Shown here in pieces: positions 1 through 9,554 of a DNA stretch of 64,000 nt. The position numbers were made by a program, and so were the translations under genes. Position 1 is the first letter of the stretch, and every line of letters starts with the position of its first letter. The stretch covers positions 768,363 to 832,362 of the forward strand of contig NZ_CP036349.1 of the NCBI RefSeq assembly GCF_007753265.1, given 5' to 3'. The stretch comes from Botrimarina mediterranea. GTDB taxonomy: Bacteria; Planctomycetota; Planctomycetia; Pirellulales; Lacipirellulaceae. The notes under the pieces are model-generated. The model made no database searches. It was given only the letters and a program-made list of their open reading frames with translations, and was not told the DNA's origin.

Positions 1-669
1 GGCACGCTGAGCCGACGCTTGCGTAAGCCCGCTTGCGTGCTGCTGCTGACGGCCGTGGAGCAGCGGCTGATCGGGCTGCTGAACCTGGGCCAGGGGATCG
101 TCAAGAAGATCGATGGCAAGGCGCTCGCGGTGAGTCTGGTGAGCAAGGACCCCGACGCGGGCTACGGCCGTGGCGCCGGGGGCAAGCAGCTGGGCTACAA
201 GCTGCATGTGATCTGGGGCGATGGGCCGATGCCGCTGGCCTGGGACCTCTCACCGATGAACGTCAGCGAGAAACGCGTGGCCCGCTGGTTGATCGAAGGG
301 CTTGCCGGCGGCGGTTACCTGCTGGCGGACACCGAGTACGACGCCAACCCGCTCTACGACGCGGCCCAAGCCGAAGGGTTTCAGCTGGTGGCGAAGAAAC
401 GCAAGGGGAAAGGCTTGGGCCACCAACGACATTCGCCCAGTCGGCTGCGGAGCATCGAGCTGTTGGGGACGGCGTTCGGGGCGGCTCTCTACCGCCAGCG
501 GACGGCGATCGAGACCTCCTTCGGGACGCTGGTCACCTTCGGCGGCGGGCTCGCCTCGCTCCCCGCCTGGGTCCGACGCTTCCACCGCGTCCGACACTGG
601 GTCCAGGCCAAGCTCCTTATCGCCGGAACCCGCTCGCTCGCAAAGAACCCTCAGCTACTAGTTGCATAA
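1..669 (+). pseudogene. IS4/IS5-type DDE transposase, 3' part (cut by window edge)
   Basis: The frame is open from base 1, so the gene begins before the window and only its C-terminal part of about 220 residues is visible. It reads as a cut-and-paste DDE transposase: an Asp in KIDGKALAV, a second Asp in LLADTEYDA and a Glu in QRTAIETSFGTL follow the spacing of IS4/IS5-like catalytic cores. The end is Arg-rich, as is usual for these enzymes. No terminal inverted repeat could be located between the stop codon and the tRNA gene at 844, so it is unclear whether the IS is intact. Calling it a fragment rests on the window boundary, not on a visible lesion. Confidence 0.7.
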
Positions 670-843
670 TCCTGGTAAGCGCCCGGGGTCGAAGCGGGTA
701 CCCGGGTTGCCGAGCGCATCCCTGCTTCACCTCGGCGATCGTGTTGAGGGCGCCGAAAAATCTCGCAGTGGGGACGTCCCCATTGCGCCCCCATTGGAAG
801 CCGTGCGACGGCGGTCTACGCTAGAGGGCTGCGACCAATTCGC

Positions 844-919
<76 letters not shown>

Positions 920-994
920 TGGGGCCATTGGCCCCGCGAGTCAGAGGCCAGGAGTCAGCAAGCCCGTAGCCTGAACGGGGAGGTTGGAGGCTTT

Positions 995-1390
995 GTGTTC
1001 CGCCACTTTCGACCTCCGAATTTTGCGTTGGCCTGTTATACGTTGCCGTTCTTAGCGGCATTGTTGGTTGGCCCGTGGCTTATCTACGCCACGGGTGACG
1101 CCCCGTGGTACCTCTTTGCCGCGATGTTGGTCGGAGTTTGCGCGCTCCTGATGTGGTTTGGGTTTCGCCCGGCCGGCTATGTGTTTGGCGCTGCGATGGG
1201 GCTGTTTGCGACGGTCGGGGTGATCGCGTTGCTTTTTGGAGAGGTGGAAATAAGGCTGATCGTCAAGACGCTGCTCTACGCGCATGCCGCCTACGAAGCT
1301 TTCGCATGGGCTAGACGAGCGAACGACACGGTCCAAGAACTGCCGTCGAACGATGGACCGGCTCCCTCGAGCGTCGTTGTCAATCCGTAA
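995..1390 (+). CDS. Small integral membrane protein, unknown function
   Basis: A 131-residue protein starting at GTG, preceded by the strong purine-rich site AGGTTGGAGG. It holds three to four hydrophobic segments (about residues 11-32, 38-56, 59-82 and possibly 88-100), separated by short loops, then a polar C-terminal tail rich in Asp, Pro and Ser. I recognise no family motif. It stands alone between the tRNA-Val gene and the convergent PEP-CTERM gene. The GTG is preferred because no ATG in frame lies near the ribosome site. Confidence 0.6.
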   Translation: MFRHFRPPNFALACYTLPFLAALLVGPWLIYATGDAPWYLFAAMLVGVCALLMWFGFRPAGYVFGAAMGLFATVGVIALLFGEVEIRLIVKTLLYAHAAYEAFAWARRANDTVQELPSNDGPAPSSVVVNP

Positions 1391-1428
1391 GCAGGAGGCC
1401 CTTGCGCTTGGCGGAACTCTTCCGACGC

Positions 1429-2418
1429 TCACGCCCTTCGACGCGTCGCAAGATTGACGGTTATGCCGAGGCCCAGCAGCACCAGCGATGCTGGCTCGGG
1501 CACGCCGAGCGGTCGGACGGTGGCGAAGGTTTCGCCCCAGCGGATTTCGTCGATCGCGCCGGGGACGTGCCCGCTTCCGGAGAAGGTGAAGTTAGTGAAC
1601 GCGCCCTGATGGGTGATGAAGAGGTCCGACGTGGGGACGGCGATCTGGGCGTCGGGAGTCAGTGGCTCGACGTTGCCGGTGGGATCGAGGTAGACGGAGA
1701 CCACGTCGGGAGCAATCGGGTTGAACTCGTATTTCATCACGACGAGGTGGACCCCGTCGTTCGACGCTGCGAGAGCATTGAGGTCCAAGCCCCCGCCGCC
1801 GACCGCCACGGTAGATGCGCCGCTGCCGGTGGTCACGGTGAGCGACAGGTCCTCGACGCCCGAGAAGTGGTTGACGAACAGATCAACTGCTTTGAAGGAG
1901 TCGCCGACACCGCCATTCCATAATTCGTGCCCACGCATGCCGAAGTCCGTAGGGGCGTCGGTCCCCTGGGTCCCGAAGTTGATGAGGAAGCTTTCGTAGA
2001 CCGTCCGAGCGCCGCCACCGCCTAATCCGCCGGCGATCGCGCGGCCACTACGGCCAAACGTGCAGCAGTTGAACTGAACGGTCTCTTCTTGGACGCCACC
2101 GACGCCGAGAGGAAAGTCGGGATAGGCGAGCGACGGGATCGCCTTGACGGCTTGGGAATCTCCCCCGGATTGAATCCAGGGGCCGGTGTAGAAGGCCGTG
2201 GGTCCCACGGTCGGGTTTTGGCCGCCCAAGACATTTACGCCGCTGGCTTCGTCGCCGATTGCATATTGACCTTCGGAAGGGACCGCGACGTCTCCATACT
2301 TGAACGGGTCATAAGCCAGTAGCGTGGCGTGCGATGTGCCGCCGAGCGAGCCGATGCCTGCGATCACTAAGAGGGCGCCCATCAGCCGGGGAAGCTTGTT
2401 GTTTGTCGAGGTCGTCAT
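1429..2418 (-). CDS. PEP-CTERM sorted exported protein
   Basis: A 329-residue protein. Residues 10-31 form a signal peptide ending near SHA. The C-terminus carries the PEP-CTERM signal: VPEPAS, a hydrophobic helix, then TRRRA. In bacteria with exosortase this tail directs cleavage and attachment or export across the outer membrane. The middle (about 35-300) is Gly, Thr and Val rich, with a segment similar in style to LamG/concanavalin-like jelly rolls (VHLVVMKYEFN followed by VSVYLDPTG), suggesting a beta-sandwich adhesin or glycan-binding fold. That fold call is inference. The gene lies alone on the minus strand, with the hairpin at 2614-2646 upstream of its promoter region. Confidence 0.8.
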   Translation of the reverse strand: MTTSTNNKLPRLMGALLVIAGIGSLGGTSHATLLAYDPFKYGDVAVPSEGQYAIGDEASGVNVLGGQNPTVGPTAFYTGPWIQSGGDSQAVKAIPSLAYPDFPLGVGGVQEETVQFNCCTFGRSGRAIAGGLGGGGARTVYESFLINFGTQGTDAPTDFGMRGHELWNGGVGDSFKAVDLFVNHFSGVEDLSLTVTTGSGASTVAVGGGGLDLNALAASNDGVHLVVMKYEFNPIAPDVVSVYLDPTGNVEPLTPDAQIAVPTSDLFITHQGAFTNFTFSGSGHVPGAIDEIRWGETFATVRPLGVPEPASLVLLGLGITVNLATRRRA

Positions 2419-2613
2419 CTGGAAGAACCCTCAATGCAAAGGTGTCACGGCGCCAAGCTCTCTTGGAGTTCGCCCATCGCGTCCTCCCCTCTCACGACGC
2501 GGGGTCGTGGGGCGGCCGACAACTATCGGCCCATCAAGACAACCGACGGGAACCCGACAGCCGGGGGGGAAGAATTCCGCGGAGGGACAAGGGCTCTTGG
2601 CGACCCAACCCCT

Positions 2614-2646
2614 AGGCCGTAACCGCGCTGGCGCTTGTTACGGCCT
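2614..2646 (-). terminator. Hairpin just after the 2653-3072 gene
   Basis: Arms AGGCCGTAAC (2614-2623) and GTTACGGCCT (2637-2646) pair perfectly over 10 bp with a 13-base loop. It sits seven bases beyond the stop of the upstream minus-strand gene. No clear U-run follows, so termination is only likely. Confidence 0.5.
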
Positions 2647-2652
2647 CCGAAG

Positions 2653-3072
2653 CTAAGGGTGATCGACGGTCAGCGCGTACCGGTCCACCATCGAACTGGC
2701 GCGACGGACGACGCCCCTTTCCCAGATTTCACCCGTTTCAACCCACTGAAAGTAGTGAACGATCTCGTGGGAGAGAGAGTTCAAGAACGCCGCCAGTGCG
2801 TTGTCGCGGCCTTCAGATTCCCGAAGTTGCGGGTAGTCGCCGGTGGCGATGCGAATGTAGGGCTCGACTGTCTGGTCCCAGGGTGCGAAGAAGCTGGCCG
2901 AACATCGGTGACCTTGCATGGTCGTGACGAAATCGCCGGGCGACAGATAGGCCGGAACCCGGATTGGGAACTCATAGTTCTGGCGGAGCCACCTCGCATA
3001 ACGGATGTAGGCGCCGCGAACCTCTGGATGTCCCCGACGCCCGCGAATATGTAGCCCTGCACGAATGCTCAT
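2653..3072 (-). CDS. Small HExxH (zincin-like) protein
   Basis: A 139-residue protein without an obvious signal peptide. Residues about 100-110 read LSHEIVHYFQW, which contains the zincin H-E-x-x-H metal site. A downstream Glu (VETGEIWERG) could be the third ligand. This resembles small SprT- or ImmA-like metallopeptidase domains, but I cannot assign a family or substrate. The start ATG is preceded by GGAG at good spacing. It is divergent from the GH25 gene, separated by 240 bp. It could be an inactive zincin fold or a toxin-like peptidase. Confidence 0.6.
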   Translation of the reverse strand: MSIRAGLHIRGRRGHPEVRGAYIRYARWLRQNYEFPIRVPAYLSPGDFVTTMQGHRCSASFFAPWDQTVEPYIRIATGDYPQLRESEGRDNALAAFLNSLSHEIVHYFQWVETGEIWERGVVRRASSMVDRYALTVDHP

Positions 3073-3312
3073 GACGATTCTCCATCAATTGGCAAACGAC
3101 GCGGCGCCAATTGCCAAGACCTGACCTACGACATCTGCCCCGCGCAGCGAACCCTCGCATCTGCGCGATTTTGACGGCTTCTCGCCGGTTTGCGCGGTCT
3201 GTTCGTTGCCGGTTTTGTCCGCACTCTTTATAGGTGGAGTGTGTGGCAATCCGTCCGTCCGGACCGGGCGGGTCGCCTTTTCCCGCCATCTGAGAAGCCA
3301 GGCGAGCCTCGA

Positions 3313-5607
3313 ATGCTGATTGCTGGATGCAAGTTCCCCGTCGTCGTCGCGGCGATCCTGGGTGTTTTCGCTCTCTCTTGCGCCCCGGTGCTTGCGCAGC
3401 GGTCGTACGGGATCGATGTCTCCGCTTGGCAGGGGACGATCACGCAGACCGAGTGGAACAACCTGCGGAACGTTAACGACCAGGAGTTCGTTTTCATCCG
3501 CTCGAGTCGTGGGGGGACCACGGGCTACTACAACCAGAGTGACTCGGACAACTCCGAGGGGCAGAACACCCTCTCGCAGCGATACGACGACCCGTTCTTT
3601 GTCCAGAACATCACCCGCGCCACGAACGCCGGGATGCTTGCCGGGGCGTATCACTTCTCGCGGCCCGATATCGTCGCCTCGACACAGAATTCGGGCGGCA
3701 TCGCCAACAGCGGGACCGACGAGGCCAATCACTTCCTCGAGATGGCCGGCGCTTGGATGCGGCCTGGGTACCTGCTGCCGGTGTTCGACTTGGAAGCGGG
3801 GGACGGCATCCGCAGCGACGCACAGATCACCCAGTTCTCGATCGACTTCTCGAATCGGATCTACGAAGAGATGGGGGTCCGCCCCATCATGTACATCAAC
3901 GGCAACTACTCGGCTTATGTCGTGCAGGCGCCCATCCAGGATTACTTCCCCGTGCTCTGGGTGGCGCGCTATACCGGCGGGACGAACCCCGACCCGAGCA
4001 TTGTGGAGTCGATCCACCCGAAGGACACCTACAGCCCGTTCTACGGCCCGTGGGACGATCCCCCGGCGGCGACGCACCCGTGGTCGTTCTGGCAGTACGC
4101 CAGCACCGGCAGGTTGAGCGGGTACCGCAACGGTTCGGCGGGCATTGATGTGAACGTCGCCCAGGGCGGCACGGAGTTCTTGCGAGACCACTTGGTGCCC
4201 GCGTTGTGGGTGAGCGGGTCCGACGGCAACTGGAGCACGCTCGCCAATTGGAACAGCGGCCAACCGCCGGTCGCGCCGGTGCAGGGGCCCGGTCAAGTTT
4301 CCCGCGTTGGATCGCTGACGCTCCCTTCGGTGCGTTTGCCGGGCTCACTCGACACGGTGATTCTTGAACGCTCGGCGGAGAACGTTACCGTGACGCTCGA
4401 CTCGGGCAACCACAACATCCGCAAGCTCGTCACGCGCGAGGCGCTCAACATCACCGGCGGAACGCTGACGGTGAATTACACGCCCGTCGCGGAATCAACG
4501 CCGTACTCGGTGTTGGTGTCGTCGGCCGTGTCGCTGACGGGCGGAGCGCTCTCGGCGCACACGGTACAGATCGAACCGACCAAGACCTTCACCCTCGGCG
4601 GCGGCGTGCTGACGTTCGATACAATCAACTTGGCGCCCGGCTTCTCAGGTCCCGGGTCGCTATCGCTGGCGGGCGACGTGATCCTGGCGCCGCGGAATGG
4701 CGTGACCGCGCAGGTGCAACGCGGCGCCGGGTCGGGTGCGACCGGCGGCGTGTCGCTGGGCGGCGGGACGCGGACCGTCACCGTTGGCAACGGCGCATCG
4801 GCCGTGGATGTCTCGATCAACGTGCCGATGACGGGGGGGACATTGAACAAGTCGGGCGCCGGCACGCTGCGGCTCACCGGAGGCAACACGCTTGACGGCG
4901 CCGTCGTGTCGCAGGGGACGTTGTTGATCAATCCCAGTGGCGTTGACGAGGGCGTCGGCGGCGACGTTCAGGTCCTAGCGGGGGCGACGTTGGCCGGGAC
5001 CGGGCGTGTGGGGGGCGTTGTCACTACGAACGGCGTGGTTGCGCCTTCGTCGGTTGGTTTGCCGCTGATGATGCCGGCGATCGAGTTCGGTGATGGGTCG
5101 GAGTTGGCTTTGGACATCGCATCGAATGTCGCTTACGACCGCTTGTTGGTAACCGGCGACGCTCTCTCCATCGATGCGGAGGCAACCGTCAAGGTGACTT
5201 TCGGTCCGGGGTATACGCCGACGTTCGGCCAGACATACACCGCCATTACCGGCGCGGGTTCTGTTGAAGGTCTCTTCGGTGAAGTGGTCACCAATGGACC
5301 GGACATGGTTGCGCGCAGCGTTGCGGGCGGGGTGGTGCTCGAGGTTCTTTCTGGATTGGCGGGCGACTTCAACAACGACGGCGCCGTCGATGGAACGGAT
5401 TACAACTTGTGGGCCAGCAACCTCGGCGGTCCCGCGTCGGCGCTGCTCAACGTGGGGGAAGCGGAGACGGTGGACGCGGCCCTGTACACCATCTGGCGTG
5501 ACAACGAGGGCGCGACGCTCCCTGCTATTGCGAGCGCGGTTCCGGAACCGGCCGGCGTGCTGCTGGGGCTGAGCGGTTTGATGGCGCTAGCGAGACGGCG
5601 TCGCTGA
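3313..5607 (+). CDS. Secreted GH25 muramidase with autotransporter-like repeats, dockerin-like motif and PEP-CTERM
   Basis: The ATG at 3313 is chosen because it places a clean signal peptide (about residues 1-28, ending VLAQ) at the N-terminus; an ATG 41 codons upstream would bury it. Residues about 30-300 match family 25 glycoside hydrolases: YGIDVSAWQG at the start of the barrel, AGAYHFSRP, and the acidic pair PVFDLEAGDG that would cleave peptidoglycan beta-1,4 links. The middle (about 310-690) is Gly/Thr-rich beta-solenoid sequence with passenger-associated repeats such as NKSGAGTLRLTGGNT. It ends in a dockerin-like calcium loop (GDFNNDGAVDGTDYN) and VPEPAG, a hydrophobic helix and RRRR. 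It is presumably a surface or secreted wall hydrolase. Confidence 0.85.
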   Translation: MLIAGCKFPVVVAAILGVFALSCAPVLAQRSYGIDVSAWQGTITQTEWNNLRNVNDQEFVFIRSSRGGTTGYYNQSDSDNSEGQNTLSQRYDDPFFVQNITRATNAGMLAGAYHFSRPDIVASTQNSGGIANSGTDEANHFLEMAGAWMRPGYLLPVFDLEAGDGIRSDAQITQFSIDFSNRIYEEMGVRPIMYINGNYSAYVVQAPIQDYFPVLWVARYTGGTNPDPSIVESIHPKDTYSPFYGPWDDPPAATHPWSFWQYASTGRLSGYRNGSAGIDVNVAQGGTEFLRDHLVPALWVSGSDGNWSTLANWNSGQPPVAPVQGPGQVSRVGSLTLPSVRLPGSLDTVILERSAENVTVTLDSGNHNIRKLVTREALNITGGTLTVNYTPVAESTPYSVLVSSAVSLTGGALSAHTVQIEPTKTFTLGGGVLTFDTINLAPGFSGPGSLSLAGDVILAPRNGVTAQVQRGAGSGATGGVSLGGGTRTVTVGNGASAVDVSINVPMTGGTLNKSGAGTLRLTGGNTLDGAVVSQGTLLINPSGVDEGVGGDVQVLAGATLAGTGRVGGVVTTNGVVAPSSVGLPLMMPAIEFGDGSELALDIASNVAYDRLLVTGDALSIDAEATVKVTFGPGYTPTFGQTYTAITGAGSVEGLFGEVVTNGPDMVARSVAGGVVLEVLSGLAGDFNNDGAVDGTDYNLWASNLGGPASALLNVGEAETVDAALYTIWRDNEGATLPAIASAVPEPAGVLLGLSGLMALARRRR

Positions 5608-5614
5608 AATTCTC

Positions 5615-5689
5615 GGCGAGCCCACGATGTGAATCGTGGGTGGGAAGCGGGTTCCGGGTTCCACCCACGATTCATATCGTGGGCTCGCC
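5615..5689. repeat. Large intergenic inverted repeat between GH25 gene and galE
   Basis: Arms of about 30 bases (5615-5644 and 5661-5689) pair with very few mismatches around a 16-base loop, both built from CCCACGAT/ATCGTGGG words. A T-rich run follows the right arm, so it may end transcription of the upstream gene. It belongs to the class of big intergenic palindromes seen several times in the host part of this window. Confidence 0.8.
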
Positions 5690-5801
5690 ATTTTTCGGTG
5701 GTGGATCGACAGCGGAGCCCCCCGCCTTTGTTCAGGGGGCGGGATCGCGGATAATCTCGGAAAGGCATTCCGAAGTCCGCAAACCACCCTCTCCGCATTC
5801 C

Positions 5802-6815
5802 ATGAAGATTCTCGTCACCGGCGGCGCCGGGTACATCGGTTCGCACGCGGTGCGCCGGCTGCTGGCCGCCGGGCACGATGTCTGGGTCATCGACAACCTC
5901 TACCTCGGCCACCGCGCCGCGGCGCCGGCGAGCGGGCTCCCTGCGGATCGTTTCGTCGAAGGCGACCTTGCCGACCGGCCGCTCGTTGAGAAGCTGCTGA
6001 AGGACAACGGCATCGAGTCGGTGATGCACTTCGCCGCGTACGCCTTCGTCAACGAGTCGGTCACCGATCCGGCGAAGTACTACCAGAACAACGTCGGCGG
6101 CACGCTCGCGCTGCTCGACGCGATGCGCGCGGTGGGCGTCAAGCAGATCGTCTTCTCCAGCACTTGCGCGACCTACGGCAACCCCGTGAAGGTGCCGATG
6201 CCGGAGGACCACCCGCAGGCGCCGATCAACCCGTACGGCTTTACGAAGTTGGTGATCGAGCACGCGCTGCACGACTACCACCACGCTTACGGGCTGAGCT
6301 ATGCGGCGCTGCGGTACTTCAACGCGTCGGGCGCGGCGGAGGATGGTTCGATCGGTGAGGACCACCAGCCCGAGACGCACCTGATCCCGATCATCCTGCA
6401 AGTGGCGCTGGGGCAGCGCGAGCACGTGACGATCTTCGGCACAGACTACCCGACGCCCGACGGCTCGTGCATCCGCGACTACATCCACGTCGATGACCTC
6501 GCCGACGCGCACCTGGCGGCGATCGAGAAGCTGGCCGCGTCGAAGAGCGAGCCGCTGGAGGTCCGTTGCAACCTAGGGACGGGCGTTGGTTCGAGTGTCC
6601 GCGAAGTGATCGCCGCCTGCGAGAAGGCGACCGGCAAATCGATCCAAGCGGTTGAAGGCCCGCGCCGTGAAGGGGACCCGCCGGAGCTGGTCGCCGACCC
6701 CGCCGGCGCCGAGCGTCTGCTCGGCTGGCGGGCGAAACGGCGCGACATCAACGCGACTGTTGCGTCGGCGTGGAAGTGGCACAGCGCCAATCCCAACGGC
6801 TACAGCGACAAGTGA
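5802..6815 (+). CDS. galE: UDP-glucose 4-epimerase
   Basis: A 337-residue short-chain dehydrogenase of the extended type that interconverts UDP-glucose and UDP-galactose with bound NAD. The N-terminus gives the Rossmann motif TGGAGYIGSH. HFAAYAFVNESV, the Ser of SSTCATYG, and NPYGFTK (the Y-x-x-x-K dyad has been shortened to Y-G-F-T-K) are the hallmark catalytic features. RYFNASGA and the GDGSCIRDYIHVDDLA-like stretch follow. The ATG at 5802 is chosen because it starts directly at the first beta strand; a longer frame upstream runs through the palindrome. Length is typical (about 330-340). It would supply sugars for LPS or exopolysaccharide. Confidence 0.93.
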   Translation: MKILVTGGAGYIGSHAVRRLLAAGHDVWVIDNLYLGHRAAAPASGLPADRFVEGDLADRPLVEKLLKDNGIESVMHFAAYAFVNESVTDPAKYYQNNVGGTLALLDAMRAVGVKQIVFSSTCATYGNPVKVPMPEDHPQAPINPYGFTKLVIEHALHDYHHAYGLSYAALRYFNASGAAEDGSIGEDHQPETHLIPIILQVALGQREHVTIFGTDYPTPDGSCIRDYIHVDDLADAHLAAIEKLAASKSEPLEVRCNLGTGVGSSVREVIAACEKATGKSIQAVEGPRREGDPPELVADPAGAERLLGWRAKRRDINATVASAWKWHSANPNGYSDK

Positions 6816-6860
6816 TTCCTTCATTTGCTCGCGTATAACAAGACAAGGCGCGAACTAATA

Positions 6861-7412
6861 ATGAGATCCTTCGCGTCGATTCGTGTCACTCGTGGGCTCT
6901 CCAACGCCCTGAGGTTCGGCGTTCTGTTGGTGACGCTCGTGCTGCTGACCAACACGTTCGTCGCGATTGGCTGGTTGCGGCCGGTTGTGGTGGTGGGCGA
7001 TTCGATGGCGCCGACGTTCGAGCCCGGAGAGCGGGTGCTCGTGCGGCGTTGGCGGACGCCACAGCGGTGGGACGTGGTGGTCCTGCAATCGACGACCGGC
7101 GAGGACGCGCTGCTCGTGAAACGCGTCGTCGGCATGCCTGGCGAGACGGTCACGCTGTTGGCGGGCGGCGTGTGGGCCGACAGCCGGCGCGTGCTGCCCG
7201 AGAACCAACACGCCGCCGCTAGCGTCTACTATGGAGCGTTCGGCGCGCCCGAATGGCGGTTGGGCCGTGACGAGTGGTTCGTCGCTGGCGACAACCAGCT
7301 GGAGTCGATCGACAGCCGGAATTGGGCGGCGCCGGCGGGCGTGCCGACGCGGTTGATCGTGGGGGTCGTGGCCGATTTCACTTCGAAATGGCCACCGACT
7401 CCGGTAAAATGA
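6861..7412 (+). CDS. lepB: Signal peptidase I, short form
   Basis: A 183-residue membrane serine protease of family S26. One N-terminal transmembrane helix (about 15-38) leads into VGDSMAPTF, which carries the nucleophile Ser. LLVKRVVGMPGE carries the general-base Lys, and VAGDNQLESIDSRNW is the conserved box E. These are the complete active-site boxes of type I signal peptidases that remove signal peptides at the periplasmic face. The ATG at 6861 is preferred over one 12 codons upstream because the protein begins with a basic segment before the helix. It lies 80 bp before a second, much longer signal peptidase, suggesting one unit. Confidence 0.88.
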   Translation: MRSFASIRVTRGLSNALRFGVLLVTLVLLTNTFVAIGWLRPVVVVGDSMAPTFEPGERVLVRRWRTPQRWDVVVLQSTTGEDALLVKRVVGMPGETVTLLAGGVWADSRRVLPENQHAAASVYYGAFGAPEWRLGRDEWFVAGDNQLESIDSRNWAAPAGVPTRLIVGVVADFTSKWPPTPVK

Positions 7413-7492
7413 GCGTTGCGGAAACACGTTCCGCCCGCATGGTTTTTGGGCTCTTGTCCGCAAGAGCTCGCGAGATCAGGTCACGAGATTGA

Positions 7493-9457
7493 ATGGCTAG
7501 CAAGAACAAACGCACCGGCAGTGACAACCGCGTCCGCACGACGGCTGAATTGAAGGGGGCCGACCGGGGCGACGACGTCCCCAGCGCGGCTGCGCGGAGC
7601 CGGCGCGGCGGTCGCGAGACGGTCGACGCCCTGGTCGTGGCGTTCGTGCTGGCGTTCCTGATCCGCACGTTCCAGGCCGAGGCCTTTGTCATCCCCACCG
7701 GGTCGATGGCGCCGACGCTGATGGGGCGCCACAAGGACGTGTTCTGCGACCAATGCGGCACGCGCTTCAAGGTCAACAGCAGCGACGACGCGGCCGACCA
7801 GGGGCCGCTGATGCAGCGTCTGGTCCGTGAGGGGCGGATGTCGGCCCGGGAGGCTCAAGGCCGCATGCAGGGGCTGTTGTGCGTTGGCGGCGAGTGCCCG
7901 CAGTGCCGCCACTTGATGATGCTCAGCGACGACACGCCCGCCAAGCTCCGCCCCGAGTGGCAGCCCGAAGCCGAGCAGACGGCCAACTACAGCGGCGACC
8001 GCCTGGTGGTCAGCAAGTACGCCTACTCGTTTACCGATCCCGAGAGATGGGACGTTGCGGTCTTCAAGTACCCGGGCGACTCGCAGACGAACTACATCAA
8101 GCGCGTCACGGGCTTGCCCGGCGAGGTGGTCCGTATCTTCCAGGGCGACCTCTTCGTGCGACCGCTAGGTTCAGACGACAACTTTGCGATCGCCAAGAAG
8201 CCGGCGAAGACCGTGCTGGCGATGAAGCAGTTCGTGCACGACACGCACCACGAGGCGGTTAGCTTGATCGACGCGGGTTGGCCGCTCGCCTGGGCGGAGT
8301 CGGAGGGCTGGGTTGTTGAGAAAGAACCGGCCGTCACCGTGCACGACGCACAGGTTTACCAGCCGACGTACCGAGGCGACGCCCCCGCGGGTGAGACGCG
8401 TTGGCTTCGTTACCGCCACACGCCTCCGGGCGAGCCCGTTTGGAGGCGGGTGCTGGGGGACGAGGAGCCGATCGGCGTCGAACCCAAGCCGCAGCTCGTA
8501 ACGGACTTTACCGCCTACAACACGCGGCTGAACCTCGAGCAGGCGGCCGATCTCGGGCAACTGAGCCTTGCTCCGCGGCCCTATCGCGCGGAAGACCTCG
8601 CGCGGTTGGGGGTGCATTGGGTCGGCGACCTCTTGCTTGAAGCGCATGTCGAAGTTGAATCTCCCGAAGGCGAAGTCTCGCTCGATTTGGTCGAAGCCGG
8701 CACGCACTACGGGGTGACGATCGATGTCGCGACGGGAGAGGCCTCGTTGTGGCGGCGGGCGTTTGAGTCGGACGAGCGCGAGGAACTCGCCAGCGTCTCG
8801 ACCAGCGTTCGCGGCGCCGGCAATCACGCCGTGCGGCTGGCGAACTTCGACAACCAACTGATGCTGTGGGTGGACGGTTCGCTCGTCGGCGAGCCCGTCG
8901 ACTACGAGGACGCCGCGAGCGACGCCGAGAGCCCGGCGGCGGTCCCTCGAACGAGCGACGCCGACGAGGGAGACCTCGCCCCGGCTGGCGTCGCCATTTC
9001 AGGGGGCAAGCTCAAAGTCGATCGCCTGCGGTTATGGCGCGATGGTTATTACATCGCGATGAGCCACACCGACCACAGTGACGGGCTTATCACGGATCTG
9101 ACCACAACCGCTTTTGAGGGGCTGACCTCGCTGTCGCCGGGCGATGCTGTGCAAGCACTACCAATTGAGCCCTCTTTGTGGGAGGCTTTCGCCCGCCGCC
9201 ATCACCGCGATTTCGACGTCAAAGAAGGCCAGCTCTTTGTGATGGGCGACAACAGCGGCTGGAGCCTCGATGCCCGCCTCTGGGCCGGTGGAAATAACCG
9301 TAACGGCGGTCATCCGGGCGGCCCCTACCTAGAACGCAAGCAACTCGTGGGCAAGGCGATCTGTGTCTACTGGCCCCACTCATGGTATAGCGTCCCTTTC
9401 ACCCGCCAGATGGTGCCGGCCTGGCCCAACTTCGAGGACATGCGGTTGGTGAGATAG
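7493..9457 (+). CDS. lepB: Signal peptidase I, long form with large insert
   Basis: A 654-residue S26 signal peptidase, about twice the usual size. A basic N-terminus precedes one membrane helix (about 44-60), then PTGSMAPTL with the nucleophile Ser. Two CxxC pairs follow (CDQCG near residue 84 and CPQCR near 138), probably a zinc ribbon. NYIKRVTGLPGE carries the Lys. Between this and the last box (VMGDNSGWSLDARLW, near 583) sits an insert of about 330 residues. Part of it (HAVRLANFDNQLMLWVDG) resembles a LamG/concanavalin-like sheet. All catalytic boxes are present, so it should be active. The insert may act in substrate choice or periplasmic docking; that is inference. Confidence 0.87.
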   Translation: MASKNKRTGSDNRVRTTAELKGADRGDDVPSAAARSRRGGRETVDALVVAFVLAFLIRTFQAEAFVIPTGSMAPTLMGRHKDVFCDQCGTRFKVNSSDDAADQGPLMQRLVREGRMSAREAQGRMQGLLCVGGECPQCRHLMMLSDDTPAKLRPEWQPEAEQTANYSGDRLVVSKYAYSFTDPERWDVAVFKYPGDSQTNYIKRVTGLPGEVVRIFQGDLFVRPLGSDDNFAIAKKPAKTVLAMKQFVHDTHHEAVSLIDAGWPLAWAESEGWVVEKEPAVTVHDAQVYQPTYRGDAPAGETRWLRYRHTPPGEPVWRRVLGDEEPIGVEPKPQLVTDFTAYNTRLNLEQAADLGQLSLAPRPYRAEDLARLGVHWVGDLLLEAHVEVESPEGEVSLDLVEAGTHYGVTIDVATGEASLWRRAFESDEREELASVSTSVRGAGNHAVRLANFDNQLMLWVDGSLVGEPVDYEDAASDAESPAAVPRTSDADEGDLAPAGVAISGGKLKVDRLRLWRDGYYIAMSHTDHSDGLITDLTTTAFEGLTSLSPGDAVQALPIEPSLWEAFARRHHRDFDVKEGQLFVMGDNSGWSLDARLWAGGNNRNGGHPGGPYLERKQLVGKAICVYWPHSWYSVPFTRQMVPAWPNFEDMRLVR

Positions 9458-9554
9458 GGGAGGGGCTAGGAGTTAGGGGCTGAGAGAAAGGGCGGGGAGC
9501 CGGCCACGTTTGTGGTCGGTGGATTTACCAAGCGACTCAAGGACGAGCGCACCG

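Noticed and set aside
3190-3312. Upstream start for the GH25 muramidase
   Set aside because: It would place 41 polar, Arg/Trp-rich residues before a clear signal peptide; the ATG at 3313 is better.
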